Shown here one piece after another: positions 42,978-51,022 of a stretch of DNA of 64,000 nt. Every line of letters begins with the position of its first letter. Position 1 is the first letter of the stretch. The position numbers were made by a program, and so were the translations under genes. The notes under the pieces are model-generated. The model did not search any database and was not told the origin of the DNA. It worked only from the letters and a program-made list of their open reading frames with translations. The DNA lies in contig NZ_JAINUY010000002.1 in the NCBI RefSeq assembly GCF_020026915.1, forward strand, positions 434,001 to 498,000. The letters are read 5' to 3'. Source of the DNA: Flavobacterium potami. GTDB lineage: Bacteria; Bacteroidota; Bacteroidia; Flavobacteriales; Flavobacteriaceae.

Positions 42978-43742
42978 ATGATTTTAAGATTAAATCGCGG
43001 ATACGAAAAATTTGAAAATATTCTTACTGAATATATTCGTTTTTTTAATACAAAAGGAGAAGACTTTGTAATTGGTCAGCGCAATCAGATAAAACTTTTC
43101 GATTTAGATGATAAAAAAATAAATATAAAATCGTTTAAGGTTCCCCATTTTATCAATAAAATCGCTTATAAATATTTCAGAAAGTCAAAAGCAAAGCGTT
43201 CTTTTGAGTTTGCAAATAAATTGTTAGAATTAGGTGTTGGAACTCCAAAGCCTATTGCGTTTGCTGAATTTTCATCAATAATAGGTTTAGAAAAAAGCTT
43301 TTATGTAAGCGAACAGTTAGAATGTGATCTTACATACAGAGAATTGGTAGAAATACCAGATTTTCCAGACCGCGAAAATATTTTAAGACAGTTTACTAAA
43401 TTTAGTTTTGATCTTCATGAGAAAGGAATTGAGTTTTTAGATCATTCGCCAGGAAATACTTTAATAAAAAAGAATGCCGACGGAAATTATAGTTTTTATC
43501 TTGTTGATTTAAACAGAATGGAATTTCATAAAGAAATGCCTTTTGAAATGCGTATGAAAAACTTATGCCGTCTGACTCCGTTAAAAGAAATGGTGGCAGT
43601 AATGAGTAATGAATATGCTAAATATTATCCGGAATCTGAGCAGAAGATTTTTGAAACTTTATGGAAATATACAGCAGATTTTCAGGAACAGTTTTATAGA
43701 AAAAAACGCCTGAAAAAGAAACTTAAATTCTGGAAAAAGTAA
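42978..43742 (+). CDS. LPS core kinase-like protein (Kdo/InaA family)
   Basis: 254 residues from the ATG at 42978; a TTG at 42942 would extend it by 12 residues but is less likely. The kinase-like fold shows an N-lobe rich in lysine and a catalytic-loop motif F-L-D-H-S-P-G-N-T-L near 155 with the metal-site L-V-D-L-N-R-M near 177. The H-S-x-G-N and D-L-N set corresponds to the HGD-loop and DFG-like motifs of the Kdo kinase/InaA/WaaP family. It likely phosphorylates an inner-core sugar. The 3' end overlaps the convergent glycosyltransferase by 20 bases. Confidence 0.78.
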   Translation: MILRLNRGYEKFENILTEYIRFFNTKGEDFVIGQRNQIKLFDLDDKKINIKSFKVPHFINKIAYKYFRKSKAKRSFEFANKLLELGVGTPKPIAFAEFSSIIGLEKSFYVSEQLECDLTYRELVEIPDFPDRENILRQFTKFSFDLHEKGIEFLDHSPGNTLIKKNADGNYSFYLVDLNRMEFHKEMPFEMRMKNLCRLTPLKEMVAVMSNEYAKYYPESEQKIFETLWKYTADFQEQFYRKKRLKKKLKFWKK

Positions 43743-44496
43743 TTCTTTTTAATTCTTTATAGCGAATAAAAATACTGTAAGCGTTTAGATAACAGATTGT
43801 TATTCCTTTTGGTCCATCTAAAAAACCTAATCGAATTATAAATTGATATAAAAAAGTATATAAAGGATGAAAAATCATAAGTAACAATTGTGGTTTTTGT
43901 CCTTTTTTTCTTTTTTCATGAGCTTTTAGGACGCCATAATTGTACATTTTTGATTTATAATCTTGAAATGAAGTATATGAAAAATGTATTAATTTATTCT
44001 TTAAGATAGAAATGGGACCGTCAACAATTAATTTTTCATGAACCATTCTCTCTTCATTGTATCTGCACTTAGATTTGTCGAACAATCTGAAAATTTTATC
44101 TGTCTGCCATCCGCTAAAATGCAACTTGCTGTTTTTGAACATGAAAGTGCGGTATATAAAATAGGCACTACCAGCATCTTTATCGTTAATTGTAGCAACA
44201 ATTTCTTTTTTTAACGCTACAGATAGCTGCTCATCAGCATCGATAAATAAAACCCACGAATTTTCAGCCTGATCTAAAGCAAAATTGCGTTGCGATGTAT
44301 AATTGACAAATTTATTCTGAATCAGTTTTACAGTTTTAAACGATTTAACAATTTCAACTGTTTTGTCGGTGCTGTAGGAATCTATAACGATTATTTCATC
44401 TGCAAAATCAAGGTTTTCAAGAAGCGCTTTTATACGCTCTTCTTCATTAAGTGTAATGATTAAAACGGATAATTTTTGATTTTCATTGCTTTTCAT
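43723..44496 (-). CDS. Family 2 glycosyltransferase (WaaE/KdtX-like)
   Basis: 257 residues. GT-A fold: S-V-L-I-I-T-L-N-E-E-E-R-I near the start, a D-x-Y-S-T-D-K-T loop near 40, the D-A-D metal/UDP site in L-F-I-D-A-D-E near 84, and W-Q-T-D-K-I-F-R-L-F further on. The L-N-E-E and D-S-Y-S-T-D pattern is typical of the WaaE group that adds a glucose to the LPS core. It starts 19 bases after the GT9 gene and is probably co-transcribed; its end overlaps the LPS-kinase gene tail to tail. Confidence 0.88.
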   Translation of the reverse strand: MKSNENQKLSVLIITLNEEERIKALLENLDFADEIIVIDSYSTDKTVEIVKSFKTVKLIQNKFVNYTSQRNFALDQAENSWVLFIDADEQLSVALKKEIVATINDKDAGSAYFIYRTFMFKNSKLHFSGWQTDKIFRLFDKSKCRYNEERMVHEKLIVDGPISILKNKLIHFSYTSFQDYKSKMYNYGVLKAHEKRKKGQKPQLLLMIFHPLYTFLYQFIIRLGFLDGPKGITICYLNAYSIFIRYKELKRITFSRI

Positions 44497-44514
44497 TCGA
44501 TGCTTTTACTTTTT

Positions 44515-45579
44515 TCAATTTTTATATTCTTGAAAATAAGCTTCTAATTTTTCAAGCATTAGAGCTAACGGATATTCAGCATAATATTCGAAAGTATGAT
44601 CTTTGATATATTGTTCTGTATGCTTTTCGTAAATCTCTGGTTTTAGATCTTTTAAATGAATTGATGCGTTTTTTGCTTCATTTTCAAATAACTGCCATGT
44701 TTCCTTTCTAACAGAAGGTGTGAAAATAGAAAAAGTCGGTATTTCTAAGGCTTTTGCCATATTTACTGCGCCACCTTCATTTCCAATCAACATTTCACAT
44801 TGCGAAAGTATTGCTAGAAACTGTCTTAAATCAGTAGCATATAAATCAAAAACAATATTCTTTTTTGTTTCTTCAGAACAATAATTAAAAACTTCCAAGG
44901 CCTGCTCTTTCTGGTTCGGAATATAATTAAAGAGAATAGTAGCGTTTGTTTTAGCTACTGTAAAATCTATAATTTTAGCCATTCCGTCAAGTGGATAAGT
45001 TTTATAGTGTTCGCTTCCTAAAATTCCAAACATAATAATTGGTTTTTCAGGATCAATATTGTGGTTTTTTAATAGAACTTTTGCTTCAGCAATTTCAGAA
45101 TCTTTTAGAAAGATTTTCGGTTTTACGTTTGTTATTTTCTCAGAAAAAAATGGTTTTAAAAGCAATAATCGGTTCTCAATTGCAAGACCAAATTCAGATT
45201 TTATGGCATCAAAACGCTTATAGCTATAATTGTAAAAAATATTGGAATACCATTTATGATACGAAACTTTATATTTTGCACCAGAAAACAATGTAATAAG
45301 ATTTGTTCCTAATTTACTGTAAACATCAATTACCGCATCATATTTTTTTCTTCGAATTTCAAAAATGAATTTAAAGAACCCAAGAGTAGATTTTCTGATT
45401 TTATTAGTTACAGGAATAATGTTGTCGATATTCGGATTTTCTTTAAGAACATCAATCGAATTAGGATAACACATATAATCAATCACAGAATCTGGAAACT
45501 TTGCCTTTAAGTTGTTGCAAATAATTGTACTGGTTAAGACATCTCCAATTCTTTTTTGCTGAATAACTAATATTCTCAT
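44515..45579 (-). CDS. Family 9 glycosyltransferase (heptosyltransferase-like)
   Basis: 354 residues of the ADP-heptose:LPS heptosyltransferase superfamily. The N-terminus reads I-L-V-I-Q-Q-K-R-I-G-D-V-L-T-S-T, the acceptor-site loop with the conserved Asp. The C-terminal domain has G-N-E-G-G-A-V-N-M-A-K-A-L near 268, the ADP-sugar signature, and the P-T-F-S-I-F-T-P that follows. It adds a heptose-like sugar to the lipid A core or a related glycan. Co-oriented with the WaaE-like gene, with which it forms a small operon. Confidence 0.88.
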   Translation of the reverse strand: MRILVIQQKRIGDVLTSTIICNNLKAKFPDSVIDYMCYPNSIDVLKENPNIDNIIPVTNKIRKSTLGFFKFIFEIRRKKYDAVIDVYSKLGTNLITLFSGAKYKVSYHKWYSNIFYNYSYKRFDAIKSEFGLAIENRLLLLKPFFSEKITNVKPKIFLKDSEIAEAKVLLKNHNIDPEKPIIMFGILGSEHYKTYPLDGMAKIIDFTVAKTNATILFNYIPNQKEQALEVFNYCSEETKKNIVFDLYATDLRQFLAILSQCEMLIGNEGGAVNMAKALEIPTFSIFTPSVRKETWQLFENEAKNASIHLKDLKPEIYEKHTEQYIKDHTFEYYAEYPLALMLEKLEAYFQEYKN

Positions 45580-45675
45580 TTTGTTTTAATATTCAATTTG
45601 AAGGCTAAAGTACAAACTATTTTATGAAGTGCACAAGTCCTAACATTAATAAGATCGAACTAAATTAAAAAGTTA

Positions 45676-45683
45676 TATTTTTG
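45676..45683 (+). promoter_or_regulatory. -7 element before the second family 2 glycosyltransferase
   Basis: TATTTTTG matches TAnnTTTG and lies 24 bases before the ATG at 45707, a suitable distance. No convincing TTTG is seen upstream. Confidence 0.45.
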
Positions 45684-45706
45684 TGCTGAATTAATTAAAT
45701 TTTACA

Positions 45707-46453
45707 ATGAAAATTAGCGGTTTGGTTATTACTTTCAATGAAGAAAAAAATATAGGGAAATGTATTGATGCTTTATTTAAAGTTTGCGATGAAGTTATTA
45801 TTGTGGATTCTTTTAGTAAAGATCGTACAGTTGAAATAGCAAAAGAAAAAGGAGCACATGTGGTTGAGCAAGCTTTTTTAGGAGACGGGCCACAACGTAC
45901 ACATGGTTTGCCTTTTTGTAAAAATGACTGGATTTTGAATCTCGATGCCGATGAGTTTTTAGATGCCGATGCCGAAGATTTTATTGCAAAAGGAAAATAT
46001 TTAGAAGGAAATTATGATGCCTTTAGTTTTAGAGTTAAAAATTTTTTAGGCAACAAATTAATAGATTTTTCAGGATGGTATCCAGATCATAAAGTTCGTT
46101 TTTTTAATAAACAGACAGCTCATCCTTCAGATTCTAAGGTACATCAGAAAATTATAACCCAAAACGAGAAAAAAGTTGCAGTACATATTCTACACTACGG
46201 ATGGGATTCTTTAGATCAGATTATTGCCAAAAAGAACCAATATTCTGGCTGGCATGCTCAGCAATTATTTGATCAGGGAAAACGAATTAATGCTTTTAAA
46301 CCTGTTCTTAACGGAACTGTGGCTTTTATTCGTTGTTACTTCTTTAAAAAAGGGATTTTTAATGGTCTTGATGGATTGTCAATTGCAATGATTCAGGCAT
46401 TTTTCTCTTATATGAAATATGCTAAACTGATAAAACTTCAAAAAAAACAATAA
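45707..46453 (+). CDS. Family 2 glycosyltransferase
   Basis: 248 residues, the same WaaE-like type as the gene at 43723 and clearly paralogous: I-S-G-L-V-I-T-F-N-E-E-K-N-I-G at the start, then D-S-F-S-K-D-R-T near 38, L-N-L-D-A-D-E-F near 80, and G-W-Y-P-D-H-K-V-R-F-F near 127. Probably adds a core or O-unit sugar. It is transcribed away from the GT9/GT2 operon from its own promoter and ends at a strong terminator. Together with the neighbouring genes it forms the LPS-core cluster. Confidence 0.88.
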   Translation: MKISGLVITFNEEKNIGKCIDALFKVCDEVIIVDSFSKDRTVEIAKEKGAHVVEQAFLGDGPQRTHGLPFCKNDWILNLDADEFLDADAEDFIAKGKYLEGNYDAFSFRVKNFLGNKLIDFSGWYPDHKVRFFNKQTAHPSDSKVHQKIITQNEKKVAVHILHYGWDSLDQIIAKKNQYSGWHAQQLFDQGKRINAFKPVLNGTVAFIRCYFFKKGIFNGLDGLSIAMIQAFFSYMKYAKLIKLQKKQ

Positions 46454-46472
46454 ATAGCAATAAACATCAAAT

Positions 46473-46520
46473 AAAAAATTCCAAATCCCAATTATAAGAA
46501 TTGGAGTTTGGAATTTTTTT
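46473..46520. terminator. Bidirectional terminator between the glycosyltransferase and dapD
   Basis: Long stem: AAAAATTCCAAA-TCCCAATT and AATTGGA-GTTTGGAATTTTT, about 18 pairs with one bulge and a 5-nt loop, flanked by A and T runs. It is placed between converging genes. Confidence 0.85.
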
Positions 46521-46540
46521 TATAATTGATTTTTTAAAAC

Positions 46541-47356
46541 CTATACAGCAACATCGTATTCGCGAAGTGCATTGTTTAAAGAAGTTTTTAAATCTGTAGA
46601 TGGTTTACGAGTACCAATAATTAAGGCACAAGGAACTTGAAATTCACCAGCAGCGAATTTTTTAGTATAACTTCCAGGAATAACTACCGAACGAGCAGGA
46701 ACAAAACCTTTCATTTCTACTGGCTCATCACCAGTAACATCGATAATTTTTGTAGACGCTGTCAAACATACGTTTGCACCAAGAACTGCTTCTTTACCAA
46801 CGTGAACACCTTCAACTACAATACAACGAGATCCGATAAAAGCACCGTCTTCAATAATAACCGGAGCCGCTTGCAATGGTTCAAGAACACCACCGATACC
46901 AACACCACCGCTTAAATGAACGTTTTTGCCGATTTGAGCACAACTACCAACAGTTGCCCAAGTGTCAACCATTGTTCCTTCGTCAACATAAGCACCGATG
47001 TTTACATAACTAGGCATCAAGATAACACCACTAGAAATGTAAGCACCGTAACGAGCAACAGCATTTGGTACTACACGAATTCCTTTTTCTGCATAATTTC
47101 TTTTTAATAACATTTTGTCATGATATTCGAAAATACCAGATTCCCATGTTTCCATTTTTTGAATTGGGAAATACATTACAACTGCTTTCTTAACCCATTC
47201 GTTTACCTGCCATTTGTCACCAACTGGTTCAGCAACACGTAATTTTCCTGCGTCTACCAATTCGATAACTTCTCTAATGGCATCAGTTGTTGTAGTTTCT
47301 TGCAATAAAGCTCTATTTTCCCAAGCTTGTTCAATTATAGTCTGTAAAGAATTCAT
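46541..47356 (-). CDS. dapD: 2,3,4,5-tetrahydropyridine-2,6-dicarboxylate N-succinyltransferase
   Basis: Succinylates tetrahydrodipicolinate in the lysine/diaminopimelate branch that feeds peptidoglycan. 271 residues, a left-handed beta-helix of hexapeptide repeats in the centre (G-A-Y-I-S-S-G-V-I-L-M-P, G-A-Y-V-D-E-G-T-M-V-D, C-A-Q-I-G-K-N-V-H-L-S-G) with a helical N-terminal domain. The M-V-D-T-W-A-T-V-G-S-C-A-Q-I-G motif near 130 is diagnostic of DapD. Standing alone with its own control region of about 260 bases upstream. Confidence 0.95.
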   Translation of the reverse strand: MNSLQTIIEQAWENRALLQETTTTDAIREVIELVDAGKLRVAEPVGDKWQVNEWVKKAVVMYFPIQKMETWESGIFEYHDKMLLKRNYAEKGIRVVPNAVARYGAYISSGVILMPSYVNIGAYVDEGTMVDTWATVGSCAQIGKNVHLSGGVGIGGVLEPLQAAPVIIEDGAFIGSRCIVVEGVHVGKEAVLGANVCLTASTKIIDVTGDEPVEMKGFVPARSVVIPGSYTKKFAAGEFQVPCALIIGTRKPSTDLKTSLNNALREYDVAV

Positions 47357-47619
47357 ACGTTAAAATTTTTGGCAAAGATAAGGTATTTGTAGAAATGCAA
47401 AAAAGCAAAACGGCTGTAAAATGTTACATATTTAACTTTTTGTTTCTTATTTGTAAAACTTCAAAAACTCTTTAGTTTAAATTTTTATCTACTTACCTCT
47501 AAAAGTTTTTTTTATGTCAAAATATGACAAAAGTCAGATTTTATGCTTTTTGTTCTATCTAATTTCGTCCTGTTGAAAAACATTCCACTCAAACAAAATA
47601 ATCATATTAAGCAGTAAGT

Positions 47620-48246
47620 ATGAATCAAGAAAATCAATTTCAAAACAAAGTAATCATTGACAAAGAAGTAGCTTGGGATAAAACCCGTGTTATTATGAGT
47701 AAAACAAATGCTTTTGGTATTATAGAATATGCCAACGAAGTTTTTGTAGATGTTTGTGGTTACGAAGACTATGAATTAATGGGGCAGCCACACAATATTA
47801 TTCGACACCCCGATATGCCAAAAGTTATTTTTAAGGTGCTTTGGGAGAATCTTAAAAACGGAAAAAACTTTCATGCTATTGTAAAAAATCGTGCAAAGTC
47901 TGGAAGGTATTATTGGGTAATTACAGACTTTGATATTGCCCGAGATGAAAATGATGTTATTGTAAATTATTTTGCAAGAAGACAAGCTGTCCCTCAGGAA
48001 GTAATTGCGGTTCATATTGAACCATTATACAAAAAACTCTTGCAGATTGAAGCAGCAAGCGGAGTTGAATTTAGCGAGAAGTACTTAATTGGTTTTCTGG
48101 AAGAAAAGAAGAGGACTTACGTTGAATATATTAAGGAGTTGATTTTTGAACATGAAAAAGCACATGCTAAATTTTCTAATTATGTAGAAGAAGAAGGTGA
48201 AGAAGAGGAGCATAGAGGATTTTTTAGTCGCCTGTTCGGAAGATAA
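47620..48246 (+). CDS. PAS-domain protein (Aer-like sensor module)
   Basis: 208 residues. The PAS domain spans about 15-130: I-I-E-Y-A-N-E-V-F-V-D-V-C-G-Y, then N-I-I-R-H-P-D-M-P and K-N-G-K-N-F-H-A-I-V-K-N-R, close to the PAS of Aer-type redox sensors (P-H-N-I-I-R-H-P-D-M-P is typical and contacts FAD there). The rest is a helical, acidic tail ending G-F-F-S-R-L-F-G-R, with no kinase, cyclase or methyl-accepting output, so it must act through a partner. It is preceded by a 260-base intergenic region in which I see no other feature and followed by a terminator. Confidence 0.82.
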   Translation: MNQENQFQNKVIIDKEVAWDKTRVIMSKTNAFGIIEYANEVFVDVCGYEDYELMGQPHNIIRHPDMPKVIFKVLWENLKNGKNFHAIVKNRAKSGRYYWVITDFDIARDENDVIVNYFARRQAVPQEVIAVHIEPLYKKLLQIEAASGVEFSEKYLIGFLEEKKRTYVEYIKELIFEHEKAHAKFSNYVEEEGEEEEHRGFFSRLFGR

Positions 48247-48287
48247 ATTGAGTTATTTTTTAGGTTTTTGAATATTTGGATAGAAAG

Positions 48288-48318
48288 TCCGTCTTGAAAT
48301 TTTTCAGGGCGGATTTTT
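48288..48318 (+). terminator. Terminator after the PAS gene
   Basis: Stem TCCGTCTTGAAA / TTTCAGGGCGGA (10 of 12 pairs plus wobble) with a 2-nt loop core, followed by TTTTTG. About 40 bases past the stop. Confidence 0.7.
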
Positions 48319-48358
48319 GTTTTAAGTTTAATTTAAAAAAAACATGAATTTAAAGGCC

Positions 48359-48366
48359 TATATTTG
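48359..48366 (+). promoter_or_regulatory. -7 element for the toxin-antitoxin operon
   Basis: TATATTTG fits TAnnTTTG and lies about 20 bases before the antitoxin ATG at 48387. I see no TTTG at the matching -33 distance. Confidence 0.5.
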
Positions 48367-48386
48367 TATTGTAAAATGAAAGTATT

Positions 48387-48620
48387 ATGGAAGCGATTAG
48401 ATTAGAATTTCAACCAGAAATCAGAGAGAAAGTACTTAAGTTATTAAGTGAATTTTCTCCTAGTGAATTGACAATTATTGAAGAAGATTCTGATTTTGAT
48501 AATGATAAAAGAAAGGTACATTCAGCTTATTCTAAATTGAAAAGTGGCAATGAAAAGTTATATTCAGTAGATGAAGTAGATTCAATTTTAGATAATACAT
48601 TTTCGGAATATGACAATTAA
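48387..48620 (+). CDS. Antitoxin of a RelE/ParE-type system
   Basis: 77 residues: a short N-terminal segment (M-E-A-I-R-L-E-F-Q-P-E-I-R), then helices of acidic composition and a C-terminal I-L-D-N-T-F-S-E-Y. The first residues resemble the Bacteroidota antitoxin type that leads into a P-E-I-R-E-K-V-L-K-L-L helix. The identity is fixed by context: it overlaps the downstream toxin by 11 bases in the classical antitoxin-first order. No separate DNA-binding fold is visible. Confidence 0.65.
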   Translation: MEAIRLEFQPEIREKVLKLLSEFSPSELTIIEEDSDFDNDKRKVHSAYSKLKSGNEKLYSVDEVDSILDNTFSEYDN

Positions 48621-48891
48621 AATTTCGAATGAATTTTTAGAATTATTAAAAGAACAAGTACATTATATTTATAAAGATAAACCTAGAGCAGCACTAAAGT
48701 TTAGGAAAGATTTACTTAGAAATATTAAAAAAGATTTAAAACATCCTTTTCTTTTTAAAAAATCAAGGTATTTTGATAATGAAAATATTAGGGATTATGT
48801 TTTTAAAGGTTACGTTTCTGTTTCTGAGGTTAATATCGATGAAAACATTGTTTTCGTTTTCAGTTTTATAAAATATAGAAACTCTCTTTAA
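48610..48891 (+). CDS. RelE/ParE-family toxin
   Basis: 93 residues of the RelE/ParE superfamily. The helical hairpin with a basic stretch (A-L-K-F-R-K-D-L-L-R-N-I-K-K) is followed by the beta core (F-L-F-K-K-S-R-Y-F, then I-R-D-Y-V-F-K-G-Y) and a closing strand (I-V-F-V-F-S-F-I-K-Y). This is the variant with P-F/Y-x-F-K-K-S-R-Y-F seen in Bacteroidota, and its C-terminus is complete, unlike the copy at 17.6 kb. Likely either a ribosome-dependent RNase or a gyrase inhibitor. Confidence 0.72.
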   Translation: MTIKISNEFLELLKEQVHYIYKDKPRAALKFRKDLLRNIKKDLKHPFLFKKSRYFDNENIRDYVFKGYVSVSEVNIDENIVFVFSFIKYRNSL

Positions 48892-48935
48892 AAATTATGA
48901 TTTTACTTTCAAACCTTGTTTAAAAACTTTATAAC

Positions 48936-49349
48936 ATGCCAAGAATCCTCTCCATAGATTACGGACAAAAGCGCACAGGATTGGCTGTGACAGACGAAAT
49001 GCAGATTATTGCTTCGGGTTTAACCACAATTCCGACGCATACTTTGGTTGATTTTTTGAAAGATTACTTCGCAAAAGAAAAAGTGGAAGCTGTTTTGATT
49101 GGAGAACCAAAACAAATGAACGGACTTCCATCTGAAAGTGCCTCAATAATTAATGGTTTTGCAAAACATTTCTCAAACATTTTTCCGGACATGAAAGTGA
49201 TTAGAGTTGATGAGCGTTTTACTTCAAAAATGGCGTTCCAAACCATGATCGACAGCGGATTAAGTAAAAAGCAACGTCAGAATAAAGGTTTAATAGACGA
49301 AATTTCTGCTACAATTTTGCTTCAAGATTATCTTTCCGCAAAAAAATAA
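48936..49349 (+). CDS. ruvX: Pre-16S rRNA nuclease / putative Holliday-junction resolvase
   Basis: 137 residues of the YqgF/RuvX RNase H-like fold: I-D-Y-G-Q-K-R-T-G-L-A-V-T-D near residue 6 with its catalytic Asp, then G-E-P-K-Q-M-N-G near 58, and V-D-E-R-F-T-S-K-M-A near 90 with the second acidic site. A final acidic residue lies in I-D-E-I-S-A-T-I-L-L. In E. coli YqgF processes the 5' end of 16S rRNA. It follows the toxin-antitoxin pair at 45 bases. Confidence 0.92.
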   Translation: MPRILSIDYGQKRTGLAVTDEMQIIASGLTTIPTHTLVDFLKDYFAKEKVEAVLIGEPKQMNGLPSESASIINGFAKHFSNIFPDMKVIRVDERFTSKMAFQTMIDSGLSKKQRQNKGLIDEISATILLQDYLSAKK

Positions 49350-49445
49350 CGCTGTACGTCGTATTTTTTGTTTATAATTTAAAGGTTTTTACAAAATCCT
49401 AACTTTTATCATGTAAAAATTAGTTTTTTTTTGCAATTAAAAAAG

Positions 49446-49453
49446 TACCTTTG
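49446..49453 (+). promoter_or_regulatory. -7 element of mqo
   Basis: TACCTTTG matches TAnnTTTG and ends 22 bases before the ATG at 49476. A TTG lies at 49431, but only 12 bases upstream, too close for a normal -33. Confidence 0.55.
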
Positions 49454-49475
49454 CACTTTAAATAAAAATACTGTT

Positions 49476-50969
49476 ATGCCTGACGAAACCATACGTTCAA
49501 ATAGTGATGTAGTACTCATTGGCGCTGGAATAATGAGTGCCACTCTAGGGGTAATTTTGAAAGAATTACAACCCGATATAAAAATTGAAATTTACGAAAG
49601 ATTAGATGTTGCTGCAGCAGAAAGCTCTGATGCTTGGAATAATGCTGGAACAGGACACTCTGCTTTTTGTGAATTAAATTATACTCCAGAAAAGGCAGAC
49701 GGAAGCATAGATCCTAAAAAAGCAATAAGTATTGCAGAGTCATTTGAGATTTCACGCCAGTTTTGGTCTTACTTAGTGCAGGAAAACAAAGTTCCTTCTC
49801 CAGATAATTTTATTAAAAGCGTTCCTCATATGAGTTTTGTTTGGGGAGATAAAAACGTTGATTATTTAAAAAAGAGATTCGACGCACTTCAAAGCAATCC
49901 TATTTTTGCTGAAATGACTTATAGCACCGATTTTGAACAGCTTCAAAAATGGATGCCGTTAGTTATGGAAGGACGTAATGCCGATGAAAAACTAGCAGCG
50001 ACACATATGGAAATTGGTACCGATGTCAATTTTGGTGCTTTAACAAGAAGTATGTTCAATTACCTAGAAAAGCTAGATGGTGTTTCTTTATTTTTCAATC
50101 ACGAAGTTAAAAAACTAAGACAGCGTGAAGACAGTTCTTGGAGAATTAAAATTAAAGACTTGTCAACAGGAAATACTCGTAAAGCTTACACTAAATTTGT
50201 ATTTATTGGTGCTGGTGGAGGTTCTTTACCTTTGTTAGAAAAAGCAAATGTACCAGAAGGTCATGGTTATGGTGGTTTCCCTGTAAGTGGGCAATGGTTG
50301 AAATGTACAAATCCGGAAGTTATTGCAAAACACGCAGCAAAGGTTTACGGAAAAGCAAGCGTTGGAGCTCCTCCAATGTCTGTTCCTCATATTGATACAC
50401 GCGTTATTGATGGAGAAAAAGCACTTCTTTTTGGACCATTCGCGGGCTTTTCAACGCGTTTTCTTAAAAACGGTTCTTATTTAGATTTGCCTTTGTCAAT
50501 TAAAGCTAATAATTTAATTCCGATGTTGGCTGCTGGATATCATAATATTCCATTGACTAAATATTTGATCGAGCAGGTTCGTCAGTCTCCAAAGGATAGA
50601 ATGAAAGCTTTACGCGAATATTTACCAACTGCACGTTCTAAAGACTGGACACTTGAAAAAGCAGGGCAACGTGTTCAGGTAATTAAAAAAGATGAAAAAG
50701 AAGGTGGGGTTTTAGAGTTTGGAACTGAAGTAATCAATACGCATGACGGAACCTTGGCGGTTTTATTAGGTGCTTCTCCAGGTGCATCTACGGCTGTTGG
50801 TATTATGCTTGACTTGATTAGCAGATGTTTTACAAAACAAATCAAAACTCCAGAGTGGGAAACAAAATTAAAAAATATGATTCCTTCTTATGGTCAGACT
50901 TTAAATGATAAGCCAGAACTTCTAGCAGAGCTTAGAAAACATACGGCAGAAGTTTTAAAGATAAAATAA
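49476..50969 (+). CDS. mqo: Malate:quinone oxidoreductase
   Basis: Membrane-associated FAD enzyme oxidising malate to oxaloacetate and reducing the quinone pool, feeding the respiratory chain. The ATG at 49476 is chosen because M-P-D-E-T-I precedes the N-terminal FAD strand V-V-L-I-G-A-G-I-M-S-A-T-L and 15 upstream codons have no family match. Of 497 residues, the conserved E-x(7)-S-S-x-A-W-N-N-A-G-T-G-H-S near 50 and the C-terminal L-L-G-A-S-P-G-A-S-T-A-V segment are diagnostic of Mqo. A good -7 element precedes it. Confidence 0.95.
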   Translation: MPDETIRSNSDVVLIGAGIMSATLGVILKELQPDIKIEIYERLDVAAAESSDAWNNAGTGHSAFCELNYTPEKADGSIDPKKAISIAESFEISRQFWSYLVQENKVPSPDNFIKSVPHMSFVWGDKNVDYLKKRFDALQSNPIFAEMTYSTDFEQLQKWMPLVMEGRNADEKLAATHMEIGTDVNFGALTRSMFNYLEKLDGVSLFFNHEVKKLRQREDSSWRIKIKDLSTGNTRKAYTKFVFIGAGGGSLPLLEKANVPEGHGYGGFPVSGQWLKCTNPEVIAKHAAKVYGKASVGAPPMSVPHIDTRVIDGEKALLFGPFAGFSTRFLKNGSYLDLPLSIKANNLIPMLAAGYHNIPLTKYLIEQVRQSPKDRMKALREYLPTARSKDWTLEKAGQRVQVIKKDEKEGGVLEFGTEVINTHDGTLAVLLGASPGASTAVGIMLDLISRCFTKQIKTPEWETKLKNMIPSYGQTLNDKPELLAELRKHTAEVLKIK

Positions 50970-50990
50970 GCTTCTCAATAATATAGTAAA

Positions 50991-51022
50991 AACAAATCCA
51001 GATGAATTAATCTGGATTTGTT
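50991..51022. terminator. Bidirectional terminator between mqo and the FUSC gene
   Basis: Perfect 13-bp arms AACAAATCCAGAT / ATCTGGATTTGTT with a 6-nt loop. The loop and right arm include the stop codon of the leftward FUSC gene (51007-51009), so the hairpin forms partly within its coding end. Confidence 0.8.

Noticed and set aside
46637-47107. Open frames antisense to dapD
   Set aside because: They are asparagine- and threonine-rich mirror frames of a well-conserved gene with no start context of their own.
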